Below are positions 16,620-25,453 of a DNA stretch of 64,000 bases, piece by piece. Where the stretch lies: the NCBI RefSeq assembly GCF_049846925.1, contig NZ_JBNCMT010000006.1, forward strand, positions 62,001-126,000, read 5' to 3'. Numbering within the stretch: the stretch's first letter is position 1; each line of letters opens with the position of its first letter. The position numbers were made by a program, and so were the translations under genes. The notes below the pieces were generated by a model. That model did not search any database, was not told the DNA's origin, and worked only from the letters and a program-made list of their open reading frames with translations. Source of the stretch: Brevibacillus_H sp049846925. Lineage in GTDB: Bacteria > Bacillota > Bacilli > Brevibacillales > Brevibacillaceae.

Positions 16620-17306
16620 TTACGTTCGGATTGCTTGCAAAATAGTTTTGAGAAATTGGGGAATATCTCCTCGGAGGATGGGCCCATGTCCTGTTGCAAG
16701 AACCTCAATGGGCCAGCTTAGCAATGCCTCGATTCCTTCGGCAAACTGCTTCACTTTCGCCCACTCCTGTTCCTTCCACTTTACCACGTAACGAAGAAAT
16801 GATTCACGTCTTTCTTCCTCATACCCTATTACTTGACCAATCGGGTCCCCGAAAAAACTGAGATGGTCACCCGCAAAGGCAACACAGGTCACTGGATCAA
16901 AGAAAGCCAACGAACCAGAAGTATGTGACGGGAGCAATTGATACTGCAGACTGGAGACCTCACCCTTGAACCCTGTGATTGTATGTCCAAACAATGTTTG
17001 TGAGAAATCATCCAGATCATAGTAGTCGTCAAGATGGATCCAGTTGTTGCGGGAAGGAAAAATCTCTACGTTCCCGATGTGATCGGGGTGGCGATGTGTA
17101 CAGAAGACTTGATCAATGGTTTCTGTTGTGGCGCCCAAATGGTGTAAAGACTCCTGGAAATAGGCACGATGCTTACGCAAATTGGTATCGATGAGAAGAT
17201 AGCTATCCTGCTTCTTCAGACAATAATTGTTGATATAACTTTTCCACGACTCTTCATACGTTATGATCGACCAGACGTCATGTGCTATCTGAACTGTTCG
17301 ATTCAT
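16620..17306 (-). CDS. Metallo-beta-lactamase-fold hydrolase
   Basis: A 228-residue cytoplasmic MBL-fold enzyme with the two-metal motif THRHPDH (HxHxDH, near residue 70), the second-site LPSHTSGS, the bridging Asp in AGDHLSFFGD, and the final GHGP. Substrate unknown; members include hydroxyacylglutathione hydrolases and lactonases. I prefer the ATG at 17306, which has GAGAGGA upstream, over the ATG at 17357. The gene is convergent with the TPR gene and divergent from the PilZ gene. Confidence 0.78.
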   Translation of the reverse strand: MNRTVQIAHDVWSIITYEESWKSYINNYCLKKQDSYLLIDTNLRKHRAYFQESLHHLGATTETIDQVFCTHRHPDHIGNVEIFPSRNNWIHLDDYYDLDDFSQTLFGHTITGFKGEVSSLQYQLLPSHTSGSLAFFDPVTCVAFAGDHLSFFGDPIGQVIGYEEERRESFLRYVVKWKEQEWAKVKQFAEGIEALLSWPIEVLATGHGPILRGDIPQFLKTILQAIRT

Positions 17307-17574
17307 CAAAAGTCTATCCTCTCCTCTCCCTTCACGATTCTCATGTGAAATATTCATTACTTACTATCCCTATTATACATTTTTATGCCAAAACCTTTTC
17401 GTTCGGGTTAGAAAGAATTTTTTTTAGTACAAATTAACTAAATAAAAAATATTTTATCGAATAGGTCTTCAAAATTCGACAGGAGAAAAATATTCCATAA
17501 CGAAAAAGAAAGAGTACCTCAAATTGAACATCGTAACCATTCAGATAAGACAGAAATAATTGGAGGTGTGGCGT

Positions 17575-18168
17575 TTGAGCCAGTATTTACAGATTTCATC
17601 AGCCCAACGTCAGCCGGCTTTGGGACAAATCAAAAACATTGAAGGTGAATTAATCATCACGCAAGTAAAGGACGCTAGTTCATTCGAACTAGGCCAAAAA
17701 GTTGTATGTACTTATCGAAGTTTTGAATTTGAATCAAGTGTTCTTCGCATCAAGGAAAACCAACTTTACTTGCACTTCCCTCTTAAGCCGAACAAGTTAT
17801 TGAATGATCGCCGTCGTACTGCTCGTGTAAACGTGGATATGAAAGCCGTGCTCATGCTGAATACACAGAGCAAGGCCTATGATGTGCATCATTTGCAAAT
17901 GCTGGACGTAAGCGTTCTTGGATTTTCTTTTGTTACAAAGGATGATTTTCCGATCGGGTCGATCTGCACGATTCTCCCTCAATCCGACCAGTTGCCGATC
18001 AAAGCAGAGATTAAAATTAAAAATCTGGAAGTTCTTGATAGCGGTTACCGTTTTGGTACAGAAATCAAACACATTACTCCCAATCATTTTCATGTATTGC
18101 GTAAATTTGTTTTGGCACAGCAGCTTTCCGGTTCAAATAATCTTCCTTTCAGTCTGGAAAATGAATGA
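17575..18168 (+). CDS. PilZ-domain c-di-GMP receptor
   Basis: A 197-residue soluble protein with an N-terminal YcgR/flagellar-brake-like beta barrel (about 10-75) and a C-terminal PilZ domain (76-185). The c-di-GMP motifs are intact: RRRTAR (R80 and R84 of RxxxR) and DVSVLG (D111-S113-G116). In Bacillales such proteins slow the flagellar motor or control exopolysaccharide. The start is the TTG at 17575, 7 bases after GGAGG; the TTG at 17560 overlaps that site. Single gene behind a 268-base AT-rich region, with a terminator at 18181. Confidence 0.85.
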   Translation: MSQYLQISSAQRQPALGQIKNIEGELIITQVKDASSFELGQKVVCTYRSFEFESSVLRIKENQLYLHFPLKPNKLLNDRRRTARVNVDMKAVLMLNTQSKAYDVHHLQMLDVSVLGFSFVTKDDFPIGSICTILPQSDQLPIKAEIKIKNLEVLDSGYRFGTEIKHITPNHFHVLRKFVLAQQLSGSNNLPFSLENE

Positions 18169-18180
18169 CCGAATACATAA

Positions 18181-18212
18181 AAGCTTGAGCTTCGATTGGC
18201 TCAAGCTTCTTT
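18181..18212 (+). terminator. Terminator after the PilZ gene
   Basis: AAGCTTGAGC (18181-18190) pairs perfectly with GCTCAAGCTT (18199-18208), then CTTTG. Confidence 0.8.
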
Positions 18213-18230
18213 GTCCTTCATTCAATTGAA

Positions 18231-18578
18231 TTACTGGACAGATTGTTTTTTCTCCTCCATTACTTCATTCACCAAAATAACGCCATGTGAAAAGGTAGTT
18301 CCCCCGCCATAAGCACCTGCCACAGCAACCGTCTCAGCAATCTCTTTTTCTGATGCACCCTCACTTAAAGCCCCTTCGAGGTGGTATACAATACAGTGCT
18401 CGTTTCCAGAAAACAGAGAGATTCCCATCGCCATCAGGTGTTTCTGTTTTCGATCAAGTGCACCCTCCGAAAAGCAAGCCGTAGTAAATTGGGTATATGC
18501 ATTCATCACATCAGGCATGACTCTTCCAAAGGATTGAAGCCCTTCACGATATTCTTCTGCAAGTAGATGTTCAGTCAT
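18231..18578 (-). CDS. Carboxymuconolactone decarboxylase (AhpD-like) family protein
   Basis: A 115-residue protein matching the CMD fold. The region EHCIVYHLEGALSEGASEKE around residues 61-78 holds a CxxxH element (C62, H66) rather than the CxxC redox pair of AhpD. It is followed by the EIAETVAVAGAYGG helix. Family members are peroxidase adaptors or decarboxylases; the lone cysteine leaves activity uncertain. AGGAGG lies 6 bases before the ATG at 18578; an upstream extension to 18644 has no site. Confidence 0.75.
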   Translation of the reverse strand: MTEHLLAEEYREGLQSFGRVMPDVMNAYTQFTTACFSEGALDRKQKHLMAMGISLFSGNEHCIVYHLEGALSEGASEKEIAETVAVAGAYGGGTTFSHGVILVNEVMEEKKQSVQ

Positions 18579-18700
18579 GATTTGCCTCCTTATTTTCACT
18601 CTACCTCTTAGAGTCCCACCAACAAGATAGACATATTCAGACATTTTTCATGCAGACCGGGGATACTAAAGGCATCAACCTTTGTTTGGGAGGTGTCATT

Positions 18701-19627
18701 ATGATTCGCCTCGGATATGCCTGTATCAGCATGGCTACTCCAAACAACCCCAACAAAAAAACAACAGTAGCACAATTGTCCAAGCTGGATCATGCTGAAC
18801 GACTGAAAAAGCTGCGGAAGGTAATGCAAACCAATTTTTTTAACCTGATGGATGTTCTTGAGTACAATGTAAATCATCAGATTTTCTTATATCGCTTGCC
18901 TTCTGAATTTGTCCCGCTCGCCACCCACCAGATTGCCGCAGATTGGAATTGGCAGCAAGAGTTTGCCTGGGATTTTACGAAAGCAGGAGAATATATCCGG
19001 AAATTCAACATTCGCCTCACTTCACATCCAGGTCATTACAGTATCCTCAATACGCCAAACAAAAACGTACTTCAATCCACGATAAAGGACTTTGATTACC
19101 ACGCTCGGGTTTTTGATGCGATGGGTCTGGATAACAACTCTGTATTGGTGACACATGTAGGTGGAGTATACGGAGACAAGCAAGAATCTCTTGCCCGCTT
19201 TAAGCACAATCTGGGTTTACTCCCACCAAATATAATAAACCGTCTCGTCGTAGAAAATGATGATACCTCATTCACCATGCTTGAGGTGCTTGACTTGTGT
19301 GAACGGGTTGGACTGCCTATGGTTTTGGACATACACCATCATCATTGTGTGAATAATGGAGAAGAAATCGCTCATTTCATCCCTCGCATCATTGCGACCT
19401 GGGGAGAACGAAACCCGAAAATGCACTTTTCTTCACCGCGTTCCGATGAGGATTTTAAAAGCCATGCGGATAACCTCATCGTTGAAGATTTTCTCACTTT
19501 CATGGATCTGGTTAAAAACCATGATCTTGATATAATGTTGGAATGCAAAAATAAGGATGAGGCATTACTAAAGCTTCGCAAAGAACTGCACCAAAAAGGA
19601 ATCCGTCTGGAACCGGTTGGAACGTAA
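18701..19627 (+). CDS. uvsE: UV damage endonuclease UvsE
   Basis: A 308-residue TIM-barrel endonuclease that nicks DNA 5' of cyclobutane dimers and 6-4 photoproducts. Family signatures are the N-terminal IRLGYACIS, the metal-ligand blocks SHPGHYSILN, THVGG, VVENDD and LDIHHHHC, and MLECKNKDEALLKL near the C-terminus. GGGAGGTG lies before the ATG at 18701; 17 upstream in-frame codons are not supported. In spore formers it aids UV resistance of spores, alongside splB (56.8 kb) in this window. Confidence 0.92.
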   Translation: MIRLGYACISMATPNNPNKKTTVAQLSKLDHAERLKKLRKVMQTNFFNLMDVLEYNVNHQIFLYRLPSEFVPLATHQIAADWNWQQEFAWDFTKAGEYIRKFNIRLTSHPGHYSILNTPNKNVLQSTIKDFDYHARVFDAMGLDNNSVLVTHVGGVYGDKQESLARFKHNLGLLPPNIINRLVVENDDTSFTMLEVLDLCERVGLPMVLDIHHHHCVNNGEEIAHFIPRIIATWGERNPKMHFSSPRSDEDFKSHADNLIVEDFLTFMDLVKNHDLDIMLECKNKDEALLKLRKELHQKGIRLEPVGT

Positions 19628-19646
19628 CATTTGCCCAAAAAGAAAA

Positions 19647-19672
19647 CGCCCACTTATTGTACTGTAAGGGGC
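19647..19672 (-). terminator. Terminator of the low-complexity spore-protein gene
   Basis: On the minus strand CGCCCCTTA pairs with TAAGTGGGCG and is followed by TTTTCTTTTT. Confidence 0.7.
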
Positions 19673-19694
19673 GCAATGAACTTCTATCTCTATT

Positions 19695-20153
19695 TTAGAA
19701 AGAGCTAGATAAGCTGGAAGAGCTGGAAGATCTGCCACAACTGCAATGGCATCCACTAGATGAACTACTGCTGTCAGCCATCGGATAGCACTTGCCATGG
19801 TAGTGATGCACTCTTCTCTTGTGATGTTTGTAGTAGTCATGAAACATACGATACTTCCTGCGATGATGTCTGTACTTATGGCACTTGTCTTTGAAGTATC
19901 GCATTCTTTCCAAATGGAAATGATACTTGAACATGTAGATCTGTACTCCGCCCGGGCCTGGTGCCGGTTTTGGTGTTGGCATCGGCATCGGCATTGGGAG
20001 CGGCATTTCCTTCTTCGGTCTCATGGGCATTGCTGGCGGAAGCGGCATTTCTTTTCTGGGCATTTGCGGTACGGCAGGTGCTTGCGGCATTGGTTGTGCC
20101 GGCCTGATTGGGACCGGTTGTGGAGCAGGCGGTCTTCTATTTTCCTTTTCCAT
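19695..20153 (-). CDS. Low-complexity Pro/basic/Ser protein, likely spore coat
   Basis: A 152-residue protein with three distinct low-complexity zones. Residues 1-68 are Pro/Met-rich, with repeated MPLPPAMPM and PMPMPMPTPK units. Residues 74-122 are packed with Tyr, His, Lys and Arg in YRHHRRKY-type runs. The tail is Ser/Cys-rich, with runs of six serines and a CHCSC motif. No globular domain. Tyr/His/Lys-rich proteins of this type are cross-linked coat or crust components in Bacillales. Start ATG at 20153; a CATACCATG element at 20198-20190 weakly resembles a mother-cell sigma -10. Function inferred. Confidence 0.6.
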   Translation of the reverse strand: MEKENRRPPAPQPVPIRPAQPMPQAPAVPQMPRKEMPLPPAMPMRPKKEMPLPMPMPMPTPKPAPGPGGVQIYMFKYHFHLERMRYFKDKCHKYRHHRRKYRMFHDYYKHHKRRVHHYHGKCYPMADSSSSSSGCHCSCGRSSSSSSLSSSF

Positions 20154-20375
20154 CTTGGCACACGTCCTTTCTGGTTACATGACACAGTACATGGTATGAC
20201 ATTTGACCTCTCTGAGAAACGACAAATGCCTATATTTTGAATATCCTCGGCGCCCATTTTGTGCTCCTGCGGAAAAATATGTGCAAACAACCGTTGACTC
20301 GAGTTAAATAACACTTCCCCTCAAGCCTTTTATCGAATACAATGTGTAGTAACGATAATAGCGGGGAGACTTAAT
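20154..20375. promoter_or_regulatory. Divergent upstream region between the coat-like gene and hutH
   Basis: About 220 bases with no convincing gene. It should hold the promoters of both flanking units. GAATACAATG at 20334-20343 is a possible hutH -10 region, but I found no good -35 partner. Confidence 0.3.
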
Positions 20376-20435
20376 ATGCGAGGTATTTGTCAGCTTTGTC
20401 ATATTAACCATATACAGGATTTTCCAAGGGGTTAG
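20376..20435 (+). CDS. 19-residue leader peptide ORF upstream of hutH
   Basis: The frame reads MRGICQLCHINHIQDFPRG and ends in TAG at 20433-20435. GGGGAGA lies 6 bases before the ATG, a normal ribosome site. The stop codon sits inside the left arm of the perfect hairpin at 20426-20455, the classic geometry of a translation-coupled attenuator. Two of 19 codons are His, in CHINH; this is not a long His run. Whether it is translated and controls hutH is inference. Confidence 0.5.
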   Translation: MRGICQLCHINHIQDFPRG

Positions 20436-20455
20436 GAACTTGTTCCTAACCCCTT
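20426..20455 (+). promoter_or_regulatory. Perfect 14-bp hairpin in the hutH leader (possible attenuator)
   Basis: AAGGGGTTAGGAAC (20426-20439) pairs base-for-base with GTTCCTAACCCCTT (20442-20455) across a two-base gap. Only TTTGC follows, so the T run is weak for a terminator. In Bacillus subtilis, hut is controlled by HutP antitermination at such a structure; no hutP is in this window. Other roles are mRNA stabilisation or a stall site. Confidence 0.6.
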
Positions 20456-20495
20456 TGCTATGCCTCTCTGCTATGCTAAAGGAGGAAAATCAATC

Positions 20496-22001
20496 ATGAT
20501 TACCAATACTCAGAACAAAATCGCATTAGACGGAATGAATATCACAATCGAGCAGATCGTATCAGTTGCTCGTTATGGTACCCGTATTGAATTATCGCAA
20601 GAGGCTGTGTCCAAAGTACAACGTTCTCGCCAAATGGTTGAAGAAATGGTGCAAAATCAAAAGGTTGTGTACGGCATCACGACTGGCTTCGGCAAGTTCT
20701 CCGATGTAGTTATCCCGCAAGAAGACGTAAGTGCCCTTCAGGAAAACCTGATCATGAGCCACGCTTGCGGTATGGGCGAGCCTTATTCCTCTGAAGTGGT
20801 ACGTGCGATGATGGTTCTCAGAATCAACAATCTCGCCAAGGGTTTTTCCGGCATTCGACTGGAAACATTGCAAACCTTGATTGATATGTGCAATCAAGGT
20901 GTTCATCCAATCATTCCGCAACAGGGATCACTGGGAGCAAGCGGTGATCTGGCTCCTCTGGCTCATCTGGTTCTAGTCATGCTTGGTAAAGGCGAAGCGG
21001 AATTCCAGGGCAATCGTCTAAGCGGAGCAGAAGCAATGAAAGCAGCCGGTATCCAACCGATTCAGTTGCATGCAAAAGAAGGTCTTGCACTGATCAACGG
21101 TACACAGGCCATGACGGCGAATCTTTGTTTAGCTTTGTATGATGCTCGTATTCTGATGGAAAATGCGGAAGTAGTAGCAGCGATGACCGTCGAAGCACTT
21201 CGTGGCATTCCGAAAGCGTACGATCCGCAATTGCATGCCGTTCGACCACACCAGGGCCAACAAAAGTCTGCTGCTCGCCTGCTCCAACATCTGCAAGATA
21301 GTGAACGAACAACTGATCAAGGAGAATTGCGTGTACAAGACCCATATAGCCTCCGTTGTATCCCACAGGTACATGGAGCTACTCGTGACACCCTCGAGTA
21401 TGTATGGAACAAGGTAAGCATCGAATGCAACAGCGTTACTGACAATCCAATCCTCTTCCCTGAAACTGGTGATGTCATCTCTGGTGGCAACTTCCATGGA
21501 CAGCCGATGGCTCTGGTTGCCGATTTCCTGGCGATTGCCATGTCTGAGCTTGCCAACATTTCAGAAAGAAGAACGGAACGTCTCGTTAACCCGCAGTTAA
21601 GTGGATTACCTGCCTTTCTGACGGCAAATGGCGGTCTGCATTCTGGTTTTATGATAACCCAGTATGCTGCAGCTTCGATTGTTTCCGAGAACAAAGTGTT
21701 ATGTCATCCCGCTTCTGTAGATTCCATTCCTTCCTCTGCCAACCAGGAAGATCACGTCAGTATGGGAACAACAGCCGCTCGCAAGCTTCGCACCGTCGTC
21801 GGCAATGTAAGAAAAGTACTGGCAATCGAATATCTTGCTGCTGCACAGGCGATTGATTTTGGTGAAGGAAAATTGGGCCAAGGCACGGAGAAAGCATATA
21901 CTCGTCTGCGTGCCGTAGTGCCTCATCTTGCGCATGACCGTGAAATGCATCCGGATATGGTCAAGGCAGAAGAATTGCTTCGCGAGGATGTTGCACTGTA
22001 A
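20496..22001 (+). CDS. hutH: Histidine ammonia-lyase
   Basis: A 501-residue enzyme for the first step of histidine degradation, L-histidine to urocanate plus ammonia. The MIO-cofactor tripeptide Ala148-Ser149-Gly150 lies in QQGSLGASGDLAPLAH. Other family blocks are GITTGFG (60-66), SVTDNPILF and QPMALVADFL. The ATG at 20496 has AAAGGAGG upstream; the in-frame ATG at 20460 falls in the hairpin's 3' flank and has no site. The gene is monocistronic here, with a terminator at 22011. The other hut genes are 26 kb away on the opposite strand. Confidence 0.95.
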   Translation: MITNTQNKIALDGMNITIEQIVSVARYGTRIELSQEAVSKVQRSRQMVEEMVQNQKVVYGITTGFGKFSDVVIPQEDVSALQENLIMSHACGMGEPYSSEVVRAMMVLRINNLAKGFSGIRLETLQTLIDMCNQGVHPIIPQQGSLGASGDLAPLAHLVLVMLGKGEAEFQGNRLSGAEAMKAAGIQPIQLHAKEGLALINGTQAMTANLCLALYDARILMENAEVVAAMTVEALRGIPKAYDPQLHAVRPHQGQQKSAARLLQHLQDSERTTDQGELRVQDPYSLRCIPQVHGATRDTLEYVWNKVSIECNSVTDNPILFPETGDVISGGNFHGQPMALVADFLAIAMSELANISERRTERLVNPQLSGLPAFLTANGGLHSGFMITQYAAASIVSENKVLCHPASVDSIPSSANQEDHVSMGTTAARKLRTVVGNVRKVLAIEYLAAAQAIDFGEGKLGQGTEKAYTRLRAVVPHLAHDREMHPDMVKAEELLREDVAL

Positions 22002-22010
22002 GACAATATA

Positions 22011-22056
22011 GAGGCTGACTCCTAAGTAAGTTTCTACTACTTAGTGAGTCAGCCTC
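22011..22056. terminator. Long bidirectional terminator between hutH and the beta-propeller gene
   Basis: GAGGCTGACTCCTAAGTA pairs with TACTTAGTGAGTCAGCCTC with one bulge, leaving a short loop. It separates two convergent genes. Confidence 0.8.
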
Positions 22057-22058
22057 AC

Positions 22059-23333
22059 TTATTTTCCAAATGCGATGATACCCTTCTTGTACGACGGAAA
22101 ATACATTGTCCGGTTTTTTCCGAGTGCCGGCTGTCCAGAAAGAATCCCGACAGTGGTCTGAAACAGCTTCTTTTGCTTTCCATCAGCCGAAAAAGCGATG
22201 ACAGCCATATAGCCCGATTCGTAAGTTAGCGCATAAATACCCGTCCAGTAAATCAACCCATCCGCACTGATGACGAGGGATTCACCAGTAATGTTTGCCT
22301 TTTTCCCTTCTACAATCGGATTTACCCATTTGAGTTTTCCCTTCAGATCAATGGCGTAGAGTTTGTCATAGCTTGCTACGTACAATGTATCTGCCGCTAT
22401 GGCCGCATTAAAAATCACGTATCTTCCCCAGCTATGTTCCTTTAGCGAAACTTTCCATTTCACTTTCCCTGATGGAAGGATTGCAAAAATTTCTGGAGAA
22501 TTCTGGCTTCCCAGATAAATGGTGCCATCAGAACCAATCTTCGGTTCTTCATTCTCAACTAAAAAAGCGTCAAATGGGTATTCTTTACTTGTTACCACAC
22601 ACTCCCATTTTTTGCGCCCATTTGGTAACAAAGCAATCAGTTTTCCGCCGCTCACCACATAAATCGTACCGTCTACACCGATTACCGGTGCGTGGAAGAA
22701 CCGCAGATTTGCTATTTTCCATTTGATCGTTCCATTGGGGTTGATTGCGTACAAATATGATTTTTCAATCAACAATGAGTTTGGCACCTCGGAAACACAC
22801 AAGTACAGCGTTCCATCAACACCGATGGAAATGCCGGATGAGAGCTTATCTTTTCCAACCCCAACTACCCATTTTTTCGTTCCATTCGGATTAACTGCGT
22901 AAAGCTTGTTTTCCGTTGTACGAAAATAGACCACTCCACCTTTACCAATGACAGGGGCTTCTGAAAAATCTCCGTTAATTTTGAATGCCCATTTTTTCGT
23001 GCCATCTGGTTTGATTGCATAAAGATGTCCGCCATCTGCACCTGCATAAACGGTCCCATCAGCACCGACTACAGGAGAAGTGTAAAAAAGATTTTGCTGT
23101 TCTCCTGCCCCCTCACTGAACATCCATTTTTGCACTTGTTTTTCAAGCCCGAGAAATCGTGATTGACCTGACCAGTTAGATGAGGTAGGCTGCTCTGCAG
23201 AAAGATCATACGCTCCTTTTTGATAACCTTTTCCTTGCTCAAATACAGCATTTGTTGCATTACCATCATTTCCATGCCCCAAAAGAAGAATCGCAAGCAT
23301 GGTTAAAACAGTTGCCGCCTTCCGAAAAGTCAT
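22059..23333 (-). CDS. Secreted PQQ-like beta-propeller protein
   Basis: A 424-residue exported protein with a signal peptide at residues 1-26. It carries a chain of PQQ-type blades with the repeat VGxDGTxYxG ... LYAINPNGTKKWxx from about 60 to 420, roughly seven blades. These propellers are binding platforms; there is no quinoprotein dehydrogenase active site that I can see. GGGGG lies before the ATG at 23333. Single gene. The repeats also resemble extracellular sugar- or cell-wall-binding propellers of soil bacilli. Ligand unknown. Confidence 0.75.
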   Translation of the reverse strand: MTFRKAATVLTMLAILLLGHGNDGNATNAVFEQGKGYQKGAYDLSAEQPTSSNWSGQSRFLGLEKQVQKWMFSEGAGEQQNLFYTSPVVGADGTVYAGADGGHLYAIKPDGTKKWAFKINGDFSEAPVIGKGGVVYFRTTENKLYAVNPNGTKKWVVGVGKDKLSSGISIGVDGTLYLCVSEVPNSLLIEKSYLYAINPNGTIKWKIANLRFFHAPVIGVDGTIYVVSGGKLIALLPNGRKKWECVVTSKEYPFDAFLVENEEPKIGSDGTIYLGSQNSPEIFAILPSGKVKWKVSLKEHSWGRYVIFNAAIAADTLYVASYDKLYAIDLKGKLKWVNPIVEGKKANITGESLVISADGLIYWTGIYALTYESGYMAVIAFSADGKQKKLFQTTVGILSGQPALGKNRTMYFPSYKKGIIAFGK

Positions 23334-23464
23334 ACACTTTTCCCCCGTTACACAGGCAATGATTTTCTAATGATACTACATTTTTTTGGAAATGATTAAC
23401 ATTTCTTTTCAATTATCGGAACATACTGGGTTATTTTCCGTCAAACAGGTTGAGGTGAATGCAA

Positions 23465-23905
23465 ATGACGTTCAAACGATCGCTTGTAACAGTTTTACTA
23501 GTTTTCATTGCTCTTATCATCTATTGGTTCCGAATTTCTCCTATCTTGGATGTCGATAGTCATATCGCTGGTGAAATTGAGGGAATCTCTCATGTATTCC
23601 TTTTGAATAACCAAACACAAGAATATCAGTTAATCACTACCGATCAGCAGGAAATAAAGGCGTTGGTCAAAGAAATAAAATGGACGTGGAACAGAAGAAT
23701 GGAAAATCGTCCAGATAATGAGGCTTCCTATGAAATCATCTTTGATGATAACGACAATCCGACAGATGGCCATAACGGGTTTATTACCTATTTTCCACAA
23801 GCTGATGTTTTTTTCTTTTATGATCACAAGAAGGACTGGCTGCAAAATATGGAATCTACTTCCCTGATCAAAGAGCTTTATTTGAGAACCGTCTCGCCAA
23901 CATAA
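23465..23905 (+). CDS. Membrane-anchored hypothetical protein
   Basis: A 146-residue protein with one N-terminal membrane helix (about 6-22) and an outside domain of about 115 residues rich in acidic residues (FDDNDNPTDGHNG near 95-107). Family not recognised. The ATG at 23465 lies 7-8 bases after GAGGTG; the ATG at 23459 overlaps that site. It sits 17 bases before the MerR gene and may be co-transcribed with it. Confidence 0.55.
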   Translation: MTFKRSLVTVLLVFIALIIYWFRISPILDVDSHIAGEIEGISHVFLLNNQTQEYQLITTDQQEIKALVKEIKWTWNRRMENRPDNEASYEIIFDDNDNPTDGHNGFITYFPQADVFFFYDHKKDWLQNMESTSLIKELYLRTVSPT

Positions 23906-23922
23906 ACGGAGGAATAATCACT

Positions 23923-24732
23923 ATGAAAAACAGATTTTCGATCGGTGAGATGGCCAAGCTTCACAACACCCCCATCAAGACGCTACGGTATTACGGTGAG
24001 ATCGGCCTGTTCGAGCCAATCGAGGTGGATAAGAGCAACGGTTATCGGTATTACTCGACAGAACAATTCGAGCAATTGCATACGATTAATTATTTAAAGG
24101 CGCTAGGGTTGTCGCTGAAGGAAATCAAATCACAATTGGAAACAAGGAACTTTGACGACTTTCTTCACCTGCTTCAACGTCAAAAAGAAAGCACGGAAAG
24201 CAAAATAAAAGAGTTGGAACGAAATGTTCAGAGATTCGAAAATCGAATGAAAGAGTTGCGGTTGGCAAGGAATATTAGAGAGTTGGAAGTTGTCCGATTC
24301 CGTGAAATCGAAGAAAGGAAGATCGTCAGACTGCACGAAACGATCCGAAGTGAGCCAGAATTGGAATTGTCTCTGAGAAAACTCGAACAGCAATCCAATT
24401 TGTTCGCCTCTATTTTCATTGGTGGTGTAGGGCTTACCGTTGCAAAAGAAAATCTGGCGCTGCATAAATTTGATGAATACAATTCGATCTTTATTTTATT
24501 GGAAGAGTCGAATCAATTTGTAAACCGTCTCCCTCAAGGTATGTATGCTAGCATTTATTATCGAGGAAATCATCAGGACTCCCCTCCCCATTATCGAATG
24601 CTGCTTGATGAGATTTATAAAAACGGGTTTACCATTGCAGGTGACTCCATTGAGCGAACCATCGTTGACCATTACATTTCCCATAAAAAAGAAGACTACC
24701 TGACCGAGATACAAATTCCTGTATTCTGTTGA
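23923..24732 (+). CDS. MerR-family regulator with GyrI-like effector domain
   Basis: A 269-residue transcription activator. It has an N-terminal MerR winged helix (residues 4-70: FSIGEMAKLHNTPIKTLRYYGEIGL ... GYRYYS), a long dimerisation coiled coil (75-115), and a C-terminal GyrI/BmrR-type ligand-binding domain (about 125-265). BmrR-like proteins bind amphipathic drugs and twist spaced promoters to induce exporters. The LysE-family gene just downstream is a plausible target. CGGAGG precedes the ATG. Confidence 0.85.
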   Translation: MKNRFSIGEMAKLHNTPIKTLRYYGEIGLFEPIEVDKSNGYRYYSTEQFEQLHTINYLKALGLSLKEIKSQLETRNFDDFLHLLQRQKESTESKIKELERNVQRFENRMKELRLARNIRELEVVRFREIEERKIVRLHETIRSEPELELSLRKLEQQSNLFASIFIGGVGLTVAKENLALHKFDEYNSIFILLEESNQFVNRLPQGMYASIYYRGNHQDSPPHYRMLLDEIYKNGFTIAGDSIERTIVDHYISHKKEDYLTEIQIPVFC

Positions 24733-24794
24733 CTCTCCAGTTACTGGAGGGTTTATCGTTTTAGGAAGAAATTCTCGGAAGGAGTGTTCGCTCG

Positions 24795-25421
24795 ATGTTT
24801 ACCGTAACCTCGATTTTGTTATTCATCGGTGCTTCTATTTTATTGATTCTTGCTCCGGGTCCTGATCTACTTTTTACGCTAACACAGGGAATGACCAATG
24901 GCAGAAGAGCAGGAATTTCAACAGCTCTCGGATTAAGCCTGGGGAATATTGTCCATACACTGGCAGCCATTTTAGGACTGTCTCTGATTATCAAGACCTC
25001 TGCCCTGGCGTTTACCATTTTTAAAATACTGGGAGCGGGGTACCTTTTTTATCTTACTTATCAAGTGATCAAACATCGAAAAGATCCGATCGAGGTAAGC
25101 ACAGAGCCTACTGCGCAAACGAAAGGGCTGTTTCTGCGTGGATTTTTGATGAATGTATTGAATCCCAAAGTGGCAATCTTCTTTCTCACGTTTTTGCCAC
25201 AGTTTATCAATTATCAGGCAGGAAATGTACCATTGCAATTAACAGTACTTGGTTCTATATTTATCCTTTTAACAGCCATTATTTTCAGTTTGTTCGGATA
25301 TTTTGCCGGAATGATTCGAGATCGCTTCCTGGCAAAACCTCGTTTCAGTGAATATTTGAATATGGCTGCGGCTATTATCTTTGTCTGTCTTGGGATTAAA
25401 CTGCTTTCCTCACGGCTCTAG
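24795..25421 (+). CDS. LysE/RhtB-family exporter
   Basis: A 208-residue integral membrane protein with six predicted helices. The family signature APGPDLLFTLTQGMTNGRRAG is at residues 22-43, and NPKVAIFFLTFLPQF is in the middle helix. LysE/RhtB proteins export amino acids or related small molecules. AAGGAG lies before the ATG. It follows the MerR gene by 62 bases and precedes GNAT and hypothetical genes on the same strand, suggesting a small export/modification unit. Confidence 0.85.
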   Translation: MFTVTSILLFIGASILLILAPGPDLLFTLTQGMTNGRRAGISTALGLSLGNIVHTLAAILGLSLIIKTSALAFTIFKILGAGYLFYLTYQVIKHRKDPIEVSTEPTAQTKGLFLRGFLMNVLNPKVAIFFLTFLPQFINYQAGNVPLQLTVLGSIFILLTAIIFSLFGYFAGMIRDRFLAKPRFSEYLNMAAAIIFVCLGIKLLSSRL

Positions 25422-25453
25422 TGGTGTTTTCAAAGAAAGGAGCTTCTACTGAT

